Assembly (NCBI GenBank): GCA_002402905.1
Contig: DHGT01000110.1
Coordinates: 3,825-9,185, forward strand
Direction of reading: 5' to 3'
Origin: Desulfatitalea sp. UBA4791
GTDB lineage: Bacteria > Desulfobacterota > Desulfobacteria > Desulfobacterales > Desulfosarcinaceae
DNA: 5,361 bases
Shown here: positions 1 to 5,266 of the stretch, in pieces
How the letters are laid out: the number at the start of each line of letters is the position of its first letter
Position numbering within the stretch: the stretch's first letter is position 1
Made by a program: the position numbers and the translations under genes
The notes under the pieces: generated by a model
What the model saw: the letters and a program-made list of their open reading frames with translations, nothing else
Database searches by the model: none
Told to the model about the DNA's origin: nothing

Positions 1-1050
1 ACGACCATCATGGCCCTGGGGGTGCTGACCCTGTTCATGGGCGGCCGCACCACGCCCACCCTGACTGCGGCGGCCACCTTCCTGCTGGTCCACGCCCTGT
101 ACAAAGCCGCCCTGTTTCTGGCCGTGGGCAGCATCGATCACGAAACCGGCACCCGCCGGCTCGACCGGCTCGGCGGGCTGTGGCGGGCGATGCCGTTGAC
201 CGCCCTGGCCGTGGGCGCGGCCGCCATGTCCATGGCCGGGTTTCCGCTGTTCTTCGGCTTCATCGGCAAAGAGATCATGTACCAGGGCGCGTTGAGCGAG
301 GAGATCTTCCGGCCCTTCGCCACGGCGTCCGCCTTGCTGGCCAACGCCCTGATGACCGCGGTGGCCGGGATCATCTTCATGGGGCCCTTTGCCGGCCGGC
401 CGCCGGCGGGCATGGGAACCGTGTGCGAGGCACCCTGGAACATGCGCCTGGGGCCGGCCGTGATGGGGGTGTTGGGCATCGTCTTCGGCATCTTTCCGGG
501 CTGGGTCGGACACCACCTGATCGCACCGGCCGTGCACGCCATCCATCCGGTCGACGACCCCATCGACCTGGCCATGTTTCACGGGTTCAACGCGCCCTTG
601 CTCCTCAGCGTCATCACCCTCACCCTGGGCGGGTTGATCTACCTGTGGCGCGGCCCGGTGCGGGCGCTGGTGGGCGGAGGAATGGATCGCATGCCACTGA
701 CGGCCCAGGGCATTTACCAGGGGGGGCTGGAGTTGTTTCTCAAGGCGGCCGACCGGATCACCGTCACCTTGCAGAACGGCTCCCTGCACCGATACCTGCT
801 GGTGGTCGCCCTGAGCATGATCGCGGCCGTGGGCTGGCCCTGGATCGGACGGATGGGGGCGTCGCTGCGGCTACCGGCCGCAATCGGCCTCGACCAGGCG
901 GGGGCCATCGGGCTGGTCTGTTTCATCGCCCTCGCCACGGTGGCGGTGCTGGCCGCCAGGCACCGTCTGGCCGCCATTGCCGGCTTGGGCGGCGCTGTCT
1001 GGATGGCGCCGCTGCCGTCTGCGCGGGCCTGCTGGTCGCTTCCCTGTTGA
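1..1050 (+). CDS. mrpA: Mrp Na+/H+ antiporter subunit A, C-terminal half (5' end outside window; frame disrupted near 3' end)
   Basis: This is the large NuoL-like subunit of the Mrp cation/proton antiporter in the cytoplasmic membrane. The frame is open from base 1, so the start and roughly the first half lie outside the window; 349 residues are visible. Recognisable blocks are the membrane helix with HALYKAALF followed by DHETGTR (about residues 30-48), then GFPLFFGFIGKE (about 80-91). These carry the His and Lys residues typical of the proton path in this superfamily. Further on are GFNAPLLLSVITL (about 195-207), LQNGSLHRYLL (about 257-267) and RHRLAAIAGLGG (about 320-331), the last being the start of the DUF4040/MbhD region. 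After about base 1000 similarity stops: the expected GAPDLALTQ-type block is absent and the frame ends at TGA 1048-1050 with unrelated-looking residues. The natural continuation (GRNIVNVILVDFR) lies one frame back (-1). The family identity is sure; whether the gene works is not. Confidence 0.9.
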   Translation, partial: TTIMALGVLTLFMGGRTTPTLTAAATFLLVHALYKAALFLAVGSIDHETGTRRLDRLGGLWRAMPLTALAVGAAAMSMAGFPLFFGFIGKEIMYQGALSEEIFRPFATASALLANALMTAVAGIIFMGPFAGRPPAGMGTVCEAPWNMRLGPAVMGVLGIVFGIFPGWVGHHLIAPAVHAIHPVDDPIDLAMFHGFNAPLLLSVITLTLGGLIYLWRGPVRALVGGGMDRMPLTAQGIYQGGLELFLKAADRITVTLQNGSLHRYLLVVALSMIAAVGWPWIGRMGASLRLPAAIGLDQAGAIGLVCFIALATVAVLAARHRLAAIAGLGGAVWMAPLPSARACWSLPC

Positions 1051-1052
1051 TG
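985..1052 (+). other. Deletion/frameshift junction inside mrpA
   Basis: Before about base 1000 the MrpA protein is read in the frame starting at base 1. From about 1005 onward the MrpA-like reading is in the frame of base 1050. Between the last MrpA-like residues in the first frame (AAIAGLGG) and the first in the second (AGLLVASLL), typical MrpA proteins have roughly 50-60 more residues, including the conserved GAPDLALTQ-type segment. Restoring one frame needs 3n+1 extra bases. Similar short GC-rich words flank the likely junction (GCTGTCTG near 994, GCTGCCGTCTG near 1011), which could reflect a slippage or repeat-mediated deletion. The first frame stops at TGA 1048-1050 and an ATG at 1050-1052 opens the second. 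The size is estimated from memory of the family, not from an alignment. Confidence 0.7.
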
Positions 1053-1667
1053 GGCATCGTCGATCTGCCCCTGGATCGCGGGCTGACCGCATTCTTCGAA
1101 GCCCGGAGCTATGTCGAGGCCCATGGCCGCAACATCGTCAACGTGATCCTGGTCGACTTCAGGAGCCTGGATACCCTGGGCGAGATCACCGTCGTGGTGC
1201 TGGCCGCCTGGGCCGCGGTCGCCCTGATTCGCAAACGCACGACCACCGGGGCAACGGAGCGATCGATGCGGTCGGTGATCCTGAAGAGCGCCACCCGCCT
1301 GATGGTGGGCGTGATCCTGATCTTCGCGGTCTACCTGCTGCTGGTCGGTCACCATCGGCCCGGCGGCGGGTTCGCCGGCGCCCTGGTGGCCGGCACCGCC
1401 TTCGCGCTGTTCGCCATGGCCGAGGGGCCCGGACGGGTGCGCCACGCCATTCGCTGGCGGCCTTCGATCATTGCCGCGGCCGGGTTGGCCATTGCCGCGG
1501 CATCCGGGATGGTGGCCACCTTCATGCAAGCCCCCCTGCTCACCGGCATCTGGTGGAACTTGGGAAAGAACGCGGCCGTGGGCACGCCGTTGATCTTCGA
1601 CATCGGTGTCTTCCTGGCCGTTCTGGGCGCCATTCTCTCCGTACTCCTGGCCCTGGAGGAGGATTGA
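1050..1667 (+). CDS. mrpB: MrpA C-terminal (MbhE-like) segment fused to Mrp antiporter subunit B
   Basis: The 205-residue reading from ATG 1050 has two parts. Residues 1-65 match the MrpA C-terminus (MbhE-like domain), with HGRNIVNVILVDFR at 25-38, DTLGEIT at 41-47 and a membrane helix after it. Residues 73-205 are a full MrpB/MnhB domain of 133 residues: an ATRL start, the signature GHHRPGGGF at 100-108, and several further membrane helices ending in LALEED. No stop separates the parts, as in operons with a fused mrpA' gene. The 1050 start overlaps the upstream TGA (TGATG) but has no clear ribosome binding site and falls within a membrane segment. It may be only the first ATG after a frameshift; the frame is open further upstream. 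MrpB alone could start at 1266. MrpB is required for activity and assembly of the complex in studied systems. mrpC begins 1 base downstream. Confidence 0.82.
   Translation: MGIVDLPLDRGLTAFFEARSYVEAHGRNIVNVILVDFRSLDTLGEITVVVLAAWAAVALIRKRTTTGATERSMRSVILKSATRLMVGVILIFAVYLLLVGHHRPGGGFAGALVAGTAFALFAMAEGPGRVRHAIRWRPSIIAAAGLAIAAASGMVATFMQAPLLTGIWWNLGKNAAVGTPLIFDIGVFLAVLGAILSVLLALEED
1256..1268 (+). promoter_or_regulatory. Ribosome binding site and possible independent mrpB start
   Basis: GGAG at 1256-1259 lies 6 bases before ATG 1266-1268, exactly where a stand-alone MrpB would begin (MRSVILKSATRL). So although mrpB is fused in frame to the MrpA C-terminal segment, an unfused MrpB of 133 residues could be made here even if upstream mrpA translation fails. 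Seen in sequence; its use is inferred. Confidence 0.5.
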
Positions 1668-1668
1668 T

Positions 1669-2088
1669 ATGGAAACCGTGCTCGCCGGCCTGGTCGGCCT
1701 GTTGTTCGCCGCCGCGATTTACCTGATGCTCTCGGGCGTGCTGGTCCGCTTCGTATTCGGATTCGTGCTCATCGGCAACGCTATCAACCTGCTCATCTTC
1801 GCCGCCGGCCGGATGGCCCACACCCGGCCACCCCTGATTCCCGATGGCCAGGCCGCACTGACCGCGCCGGCGGCCAACGCACTGCCCCAGGCCCTGATTC
1901 TGACCGCCATCGTCATCGGGTTCGCTATGATCACCTTTCTGCTGGTGCTGCTCTACCGCACCTACAGCCAGACCGGCACCCTGGACGCCGATGACGACGC
2001 GTTCCTCGAAGAGACCGGCCGGGTGGTCCCGGGCTATGATGAGGCCTGCGTCGCCGATGTCGATGCCGATGCGGAGGTGGGCCCATGA
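1669..2088 (+). CDS. mrpC: Mrp Na+/H+ antiporter subunit C (NuoK-like)
   Basis: This is the small NuoK-like membrane subunit of the Mrp complex, 139 residues. Three membrane helices lie at about 5-25, 29-47 and 73-97. Family motifs are GFVLIGNAINLLIF (31-44) and ALPQALILTAIVIGFA (71-86). The usual form of the latter begins with Asp-Pro-Leu-Pro; here it is Asn-Ala-Leu-Pro. The last 35 or so residues form an acidic, probably cytoplasmic tail (DADDDAFLEE, then DVDADAE). The ATG at 1669 is chosen because GGAGGAGGA at 1655-1663 sits 5 bases before it and because it gives the usual MrpC N-terminus; an upstream in-frame ATG at 1606 would overlap mrpB by 60 bases without reason. The gene follows the mrpB stop by 1 base and overlaps mrpD by ATGA, so translation is probably coupled. 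The length is slightly above the common 110-125 residues because of the tail. Confidence 0.95.
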   Translation: METVLAGLVGLLFAAAIYLMLSGVLVRFVFGFVLIGNAINLLIFAAGRMAHTRPPLIPDGQAALTAPAANALPQALILTAIVIGFAMITFLLVLLYRTYSQTGTLDADDDAFLEETGRVVPGYDEACVADVDADAEVGP

Positions 2089-3578
2089 TTCTCCTGCCGG
2101 CACTGCCCATCCTGCTGCCCCTGGCCGTGGCCATTCTCCTCGTCTTTTTCAGGGGCGACCCGCGACGCGCCCAGGCCGTCGCCATGGCGGGCGCCGTCGG
2201 CCACCTGGCCGCGGCCGCGGCGCTCATGGTCGAAGTGGTGCGCAACGAGGTTCTGGTGCTGTGGGTGGGTAACTGGTCGGCACCGTTCGGTATCTGCCTG
2301 GCCGCGGATATGCTGAGCGCGGTCATGGTGCTGATCACCGCCGTCATCCATACGGCCGTGACCGTCTATGCCCGCCGGGACATCGATGCGCCCCAGGTGC
2401 GCGCCGGATTTTATCCATTCATGCAGGTGCTGGCCGCAGGGGTGTGCGGGGCGTTTCTCACCGGCGACCTGTTCAATCTCTATGTCTGGTTCGAGGTGAT
2501 GCTCATGGCCAGCTTCGGGTTGCTGGTGATGGGCCCCAAACCCGGACGGCTGGCCGGCGCGGTCAAATATGTGACCCTCAATCTTCTGGCCACGCTCTTT
2601 TTCATCACCGCCATCGGTTTGATCTACGGAATGACCGGCACCCTCAACATGGCCGATCTGCACGCCAAGGCGGCTGCCGTGGAGAATCGGGCCCTGCTCA
2701 CCGCGGCGGCCATGCTCCTGATGACCGCCTTAGGCATCAAGGCGGCCCTGTTCCCGGTTTTCTTCTGGCTGCCGGCCGCCTACCACACCCTGTCGGTGCC
2801 CGTCTCCGCCTTCTTTGCCGGCATGCTGACCAAGGTGGGGGTCTACGCCCTGATCCGCATGTTCACCCTGGTCTTCTCCGGTGTGGATCTGGCCCTCGAT
2901 GTGCTGCTGGTGATCGCCGCGCTGACCATGCTGTTCGGGGTGGTGGGCGCCGCCTCGCAAATGGAGATGCGCCGCATTCTCGGGTTTCACATCATCAGCC
3001 AGGTCGGCTACATGGTGCTGGGACTGGCCTTGCTGACCCCGCTGGCTCTGGCCGCGGCGATCGTCTACCTGGTGCACCACATCATCGTCAAAGCCAATCT
3101 CTACCTGGTCAGCGGCCTGGTCCGCCAGGCCGGCGGCAGCTTCAGCCTCAATCGGGTCGGGGGGCTCTATGCTTCCCACGGCCTGCTGGCCATCGGCTTT
3201 TTCATACCCGCCTTCAGCCTGGCCGGCTTTCCGCCTCTGTCCGGCTTCTGGGCCAAGTTCTTGATCATCCGGGCCAGCATCGAGAGCGGGCAGTATCTGC
3301 TGGCCGTTGTGGCCGCCGTGGTGGGGCTGCTGACGATCTTTTCCATGGTCAAGATATGGTCCGAGGCGTTCTGGAAAGCGGCGCCGGCCGAGGTCGACCC
3401 GTCCTGTGTCCATCCCCATCTTTCGGCCTGGATGCTGGGGCCGGTGCTGGCGCTGGCCCTGGTGACCGTGGCGCTGGGGATTTTCATGGGGCCGGTCATC
3501 GATTTTTCCATGGCGGCCGCGGAGCAGCTGCTCGATCCCCAGGCCTATATCCGCGCCGTTCTGGGAGGGATGCCATGA
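2085..3578 (+). CDS. mrpD: Mrp Na+/H+ antiporter subunit D (NuoL/M/N-like proton channel subunit)
   Basis: This is the second large antiporter-type subunit of the Mrp complex, 497 residues, about the normal family length, with about 14 membrane helices. The key ionisable residues of the family are present: Glu137 in NLYVWFEVMLMASFG, Lys219 in GIKAALFPVFFWLP, Lys250 in GMLTKVGVYAL, the HH and Lys at 331-336 in VHHIIVKANLYLVSG, and Lys391 in GFPPLSGFWAKF. Glu137 and Lys219 fall at the numbers known as functionally important in Bacillus pseudofirmus MrpD. The start ATG 2085 overlaps the mrpC stop (ATGA) and has GGAGG at 2073-2077, 7 bases upstream. I see no frameshift or missing block. It could be confused with NuoM/NuoN or hydrogenase subunits, but position between mrpC and mrpE settles it. 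Confidence 0.97.
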   Translation: MILLPALPILLPLAVAILLVFFRGDPRRAQAVAMAGAVGHLAAAAALMVEVVRNEVLVLWVGNWSAPFGICLAADMLSAVMVLITAVIHTAVTVYARRDIDAPQVRAGFYPFMQVLAAGVCGAFLTGDLFNLYVWFEVMLMASFGLLVMGPKPGRLAGAVKYVTLNLLATLFFITAIGLIYGMTGTLNMADLHAKAAAVENRALLTAAAMLLMTALGIKAALFPVFFWLPAAYHTLSVPVSAFFAGMLTKVGVYALIRMFTLVFSGVDLALDVLLVIAALTMLFGVVGAASQMEMRRILGFHIISQVGYMVLGLALLTPLALAAAIVYLVHHIIVKANLYLVSGLVRQAGGSFSLNRVGGLYASHGLLAIGFFIPAFSLAGFPPLSGFWAKFLIIRASIESGQYLLAVVAAVVGLLTIFSMVKIWSEAFWKAAPAEVDPSCVHPHLSAWMLGPVLALALVTVALGIFMGPVIDFSMAAAEQLLDPQAYIRAVLGGMP

Positions 3579-4051
3579 CGCTATTGGCCCTCAACATCGT
3601 ATTTGCCGCCGTGTTCACCACGCTGCTGGGAAGCGGCCATATCGGCGTTTTCCTGTTCGGATTCGCCCTGGGATATGTCGTCCTCTGGCTCTCCAAGCCC
3701 CTGTACCCGGACAGCGGCTATTTCCAGAAGACGCCCAAGACGATCCTGCTGGCCGTATTTTTTCTTAAAGAACTGGTGGTCTCCAGTCTGCGCGTGCTTT
3801 GGGAGGTGATCACCCCCTGGCAGATCAACCGGCCGGGAATTATCGGCGTGCCCCTGGAGGCCCGCACCGACCTGGAGATTTTTATCGTGGCCAATCTGAT
3901 TTCCCTTACGCCCGGCACCCTGAGCGTGGATCTGTCCGAAGACCGGCGAACGCTTTACGTGCATGTCATGTTTCTCGAAGATGTCGCGCGAACCCGGGCG
4001 GAGATCAAAGACGGCCTGGAACGGCGCGTGCTGGAGGTGACGCGGTCATGA
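3575..4051 (+). CDS. mrpE: Mrp Na+/H+ antiporter subunit E
   Basis: This is the small MnhE/MrpE membrane subunit, 158 residues, a normal length. Membrane segments lie at about 4-19, 22-40 and 56-76, followed by a cytoplasmic domain. Family signatures are FLKELVVSSLRVLWEV (63-78), NRPGIIGVPLEARTDLE (85-101), NLISLTPGTLSVDLS (107-121) and TLYVHVMF (126-133). The ATG at 3575 overlaps the mrpD stop by ATGA and gives the usual N-terminus; GGGAGGG at 3563-3569 is a good ribosome binding site 5 bases before it. In structures of Mrp complexes MrpE sits at the junction of the MrpA and MrpD halves with B, C, F and G; its exact biochemical role is less clear than that of MrpA and MrpD. The stop overlaps the mrpF start by ATGA. 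Confidence 0.96.
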   Translation: MTLLALNIVFAAVFTTLLGSGHIGVFLFGFALGYVVLWLSKPLYPDSGYFQKTPKTILLAVFFLKELVVSSLRVLWEVITPWQINRPGIIGVPLEARTDLEIFIVANLISLTPGTLSVDLSEDRRTLYVHVMFLEDVARTRAEIKDGLERRVLEVTRS

Positions 4052-4368
4052 TGACGGGATCTCTCTTTTTCGAATATGCCGGCCGGACGGCCCTTGGCTT
4101 GCTCATGGCGGCCATGGCCCTGGCCCTCTGGCGCCTGGTCCGGGGGCCGGCCGCCGCCGATCGTGTCGTGGCCCTGGATCTGCTCTCCGTGCTGGTGGTG
4201 GCTTTCCTCGTAGCGGTTTCCACCATCACCGGCGAGAGCAGCTACCTGGACGTGGCCATCGCCTACGCCTGCATCGCCTTCCTGGGCACCGTGGCCCTGG
4301 CCCGGTTCATCGTGCGCGCCGCCCAGCGCCGGGCGGATGCCGACCAGGGGGAAAACGACCATGATTGA
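4048..4368 (+). CDS. mrpF: Mrp Na+/H+ antiporter subunit F
   Basis: This is the small MrpF/MnhF membrane subunit, 106 residues, slightly longer than the usual 85-100. Three membrane helices lie at about 12-30, 40-60 and 68-90. The family pattern RLVRGPAAADRVVALD (29-44, with Asp38, Arg39 and Asp44) and SYLDVAIAYACIAFLGTVA (65-83, with Asp68) is clear. Two adjacent ATGs (4048 and 4051) could start it. 4048 is preferred because GGAGG at 4033-4037 is 10 bases upstream and because ATGA overlap with the previous gene is the rule in this operon. The C-terminal tail is short and charged (QRRADADQGENDHD) and overlaps the mrpG start by 8 bases. MrpF binds the other small subunits in the complex and is related to bile-acid/cation transport proteins of the same family. 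Confidence 0.95.
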   Translation: MMTGSLFFEYAGRTALGLLMAAMALALWRLVRGPAAADRVVALDLLSVLVVAFLVAVSTITGESSYLDVAIAYACIAFLGTVALARFIVRAAQRRADADQGENDHD

Positions 4369-4735
4369 TGTGTGGACCGGCCTGCTCATGCTGATCGGCA
4401 GCGGCTTTTGCCTGGTGGCGGCAGTGGGTATCGTGCGCCTGCCCGACACCCTCACCCGCATGCATGCCGCCACCAAGGCCGGAACCCTGGGCGCCGGTCT
4501 GCTCATCGGCGCGGAAGCCCTTTTTTACAGCGACCTGGGCATCTCCCTGCGCGCGATCACCATGGTCGCGCTGCTGCTGCTCACCGCGCCGGTGGCCGCC
4601 CATCTCATCGGCCGGGCGTCGTATCGCAGCGGCGTGACGCCCTCCGATCGGCTCTGGGTCGACGAGTTGAAGCGGGATAACGACGAGCGGTCGGCCTCGG
4701 ATCGAGGCGGTTCATCATCTATCCCAGGGGATTAG
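4361..4735 (+). CDS. mrpG: Mrp Na+/H+ antiporter subunit G
   Basis: This is the last Mrp subunit, 124 residues, normal length for MrpG/MnhG. Three membrane helices lie at about 6-24, 42-56 and 63-84. The diagnostic motif VRLPDTLTRMHAATKAGTLG is at 25-44, matching the family pattern RLPD-xx-TR-x-HA-xx-K-xx-TLG. The ATG at 4361 is chosen over an in-frame ATG at 4337 because AGGGGGA (4346-4352) is 8 bases upstream and because the family begins just before the first helix. It overlaps mrpF by 8 bases. The C-terminal 35 or so residues are hydrophilic and probably cytoplasmic. The stop TAG (4733-4735) overlaps the stop of the opposing gene, so no separate terminator follows the operon. Confidence 0.96.
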   Translation: MIDVWTGLLMLIGSGFCLVAAVGIVRLPDTLTRMHAATKAGTLGAGLLIGAEALFYSDLGISLRAITMVALLLLTAPVAAHLIGRASYRSGVTPSDRLWVDELKRDNDERSASDRGGSSSIPGD

Positions 4736-5103
4736 TAATCTTCGAATGGCTGCAGCCCATAAGCCAGCCTGGCCTGGTTGCAGGCGTCGTTATGGCAGTG
4801 AACATCCCAGCCGGGAAGAAAATTTCTGCAGGTCGAAGGCCTGCTTGAATAGATGGCGCAGGTGACACATCGGCCCACGCTTCCCTGCAAGGCCTCGCAG
4901 CGCTTGAAGAAACCGTGGGTCCCTTTCATGGCGCTGTGCGTCGCGTCGATGGAAAGGACCAAAGCCAGAGGCACCATGCCTCCCTCCTGATTGTCCACCT
5001 CGGCGGAGAGAAAAGCGACCCTGTAAAAGGCGCAACAGGCGCCGCACGTCAAACATCGATTGTTTTCCAAAGAGGTGGCCGATCTCAGTTGGGGGGCATC
5101 CAT
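4732..5103 (-). CDS. YkgJ-family cysteine cluster protein (putative metal or Fe-S binding)
   Basis: The protein has 123 residues from the chosen start and no membrane helix. It carries the zinc/iron-chelating (YkgJ-type, UPF0153) pattern: a CLTCGACC cluster (Cys17, 20, 23, 24), then Cys69 in FKRCEAL, CVTCAIYSSRPSTCRNF (Cys79, 82, 92), and Cys103 and Cys108 before a terminal ARLAYG; ten cysteines in all. The family is thought to bind a metal or Fe-S cluster; its function is not established. ATG 5103 is chosen because GGAGG lies 3 bases upstream, though this spacing is short; an alternative GTG at 5133 adds ten residues but has no ribosome binding site and falls in an inverted repeat. The gene converges on mrpG and shares 4 bases with it. 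Nothing links it functionally to the antiporter. Confidence 0.88.
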   Translation of the reverse strand: MDAPQLRSATSLENNRCLTCGACCAFYRVAFLSAEVDNQEGGMVPLALVLSIDATHSAMKGTHGFFKRCEALQGSVGRCVTCAIYSSRPSTCRNFLPGWDVHCHNDACNQARLAYGLQPFEDY

Positions 5104-5127
5104 TTGCCTCCATCCCGCATGGGCTGG

Positions 5128-5150
5128 AAACACACGGACACTATGTGTTT
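5128..5150. repeat. Perfect 7-bp inverted repeat, possible operator
   Basis: AAACACA at 5128-5134 and TGTGTTT at 5144-5150 are exact reverse complements separated by 9 bases. The repeat lies 25-47 bases upstream of the ATG of the cysteine-cluster gene, the usual place for a dyad bound by a regulator or a 5' leader hairpin. No known binding-site consensus was recognised. It also overlaps the alternative GTG start at 5131-5133, which argues for the ATG start. Confidence 0.4.
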
Positions 5151-5181
5151 ACTTCTCTTTGCTGCATAAACCGGACCCATA

Positions 5182-5220
5182 ATTTTTACATTGAAATACA
5201 GACGGTTGAAAAATATGAAG
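5182..5220 (-). promoter_or_regulatory. AT-rich region with a possible promoter for the cysteine-cluster gene
   Basis: On the - strand this less GC-rich stretch contains a weak -35-like TTCAAC and, 20 bases on, a -10-like AATTAT (4 of 6). Neither box nor spacing is good. The main support is local AT-richness upstream of a gene in otherwise GC-rich DNA. It is offered only as the likeliest location of the promoter. Confidence 0.2.
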
Positions 5221-5266
5221 CCGTTGGAACCGGATCTATGAGTTCTTCTTTCCAGGGCATACGCAC
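5186..5266 (-). CDS. Candidate small ORF (24-26 residues) upstream of the cysteine-cluster gene
   Basis: From GTG 5266 (or ATG 5260) to TAA 5186-5188 this reads a short peptide with MPWKEELIDPVP near its start and a Ser/Thr/Cys-containing end (STVCISM). AGGAGG at 5277-5282 on the - strand lies 10 bases before the GTG. It points the same way as the cysteine-cluster gene and ends 82 bases before its ATG, so a leader peptide is possible. The MPWKE start faintly recalls IS481-type transposase N-termini, so a degenerate remnant is an alternative. It is too short to assign; chance is quite possible. Confidence 0.2.
   Translation of the reverse strand: MRMPWKEELIDPVPTASYFSTVCISM
5191..5219 (+). promoter_or_regulatory. 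Candidate sigma70-type promoter reading rightward
   Basis: TTGAAA at 5191-5196 (5 of 6 to the -35 consensus) is followed, after exactly 17 bases, by TATGAA at 5214-5219 (4 of 6 to the -10 consensus). It would drive transcription toward the right window edge, covering a small open frame from 5238. A match of this quality can arise by chance in AT-rich DNA. Confidence 0.3.

Noticed and set aside
180..1000. Long + strand open frame overlapping mrpA in another frame (same frame as the 1050-1667 gene)
   Set aside because: Its translation before about 1005 is Arg/Gly/His-rich low-complexity material with no family resemblance, while the other frame gives clear MrpA. Only its part after about 1005 is real.
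985..1050. Programmed -1 ribosomal frameshift in mrpA
   Set aside because: The frame relation would fit -1, but I see no slippery heptamer, and frameshifting would not explain the missing DUF4040 core.
714..1529. Long - strand open frames opposite mrpA/B and mrpD
   Set aside because: Their translations are rich in His, Gln, Gly and Arg without motifs, as expected for antisense of GC-biased membrane-protein genes.
2444..3574. Upstream extension of the mrpE frame inside mrpD
   Set aside because: It reads Arg/Gly-rich shadow sequence of a GC-rich gene; real MrpE begins at 3575 with the ATGA overlap and a ribosome binding site.
4694..4708. Hairpin GCCTCG-GAT-CGAGGC as intrinsic terminator of the operon
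   Set aside because: The stem is only 6 bp, lies inside the mrpG coding region, and is not followed by a T-tract on either strand.
4915..5169. + strand open frame opposite the cysteine-cluster gene
   Set aside because: The - strand reading carries a clear CxxCxxCC and RP-xx-CR pattern; the + strand reading has no motif and no good start.
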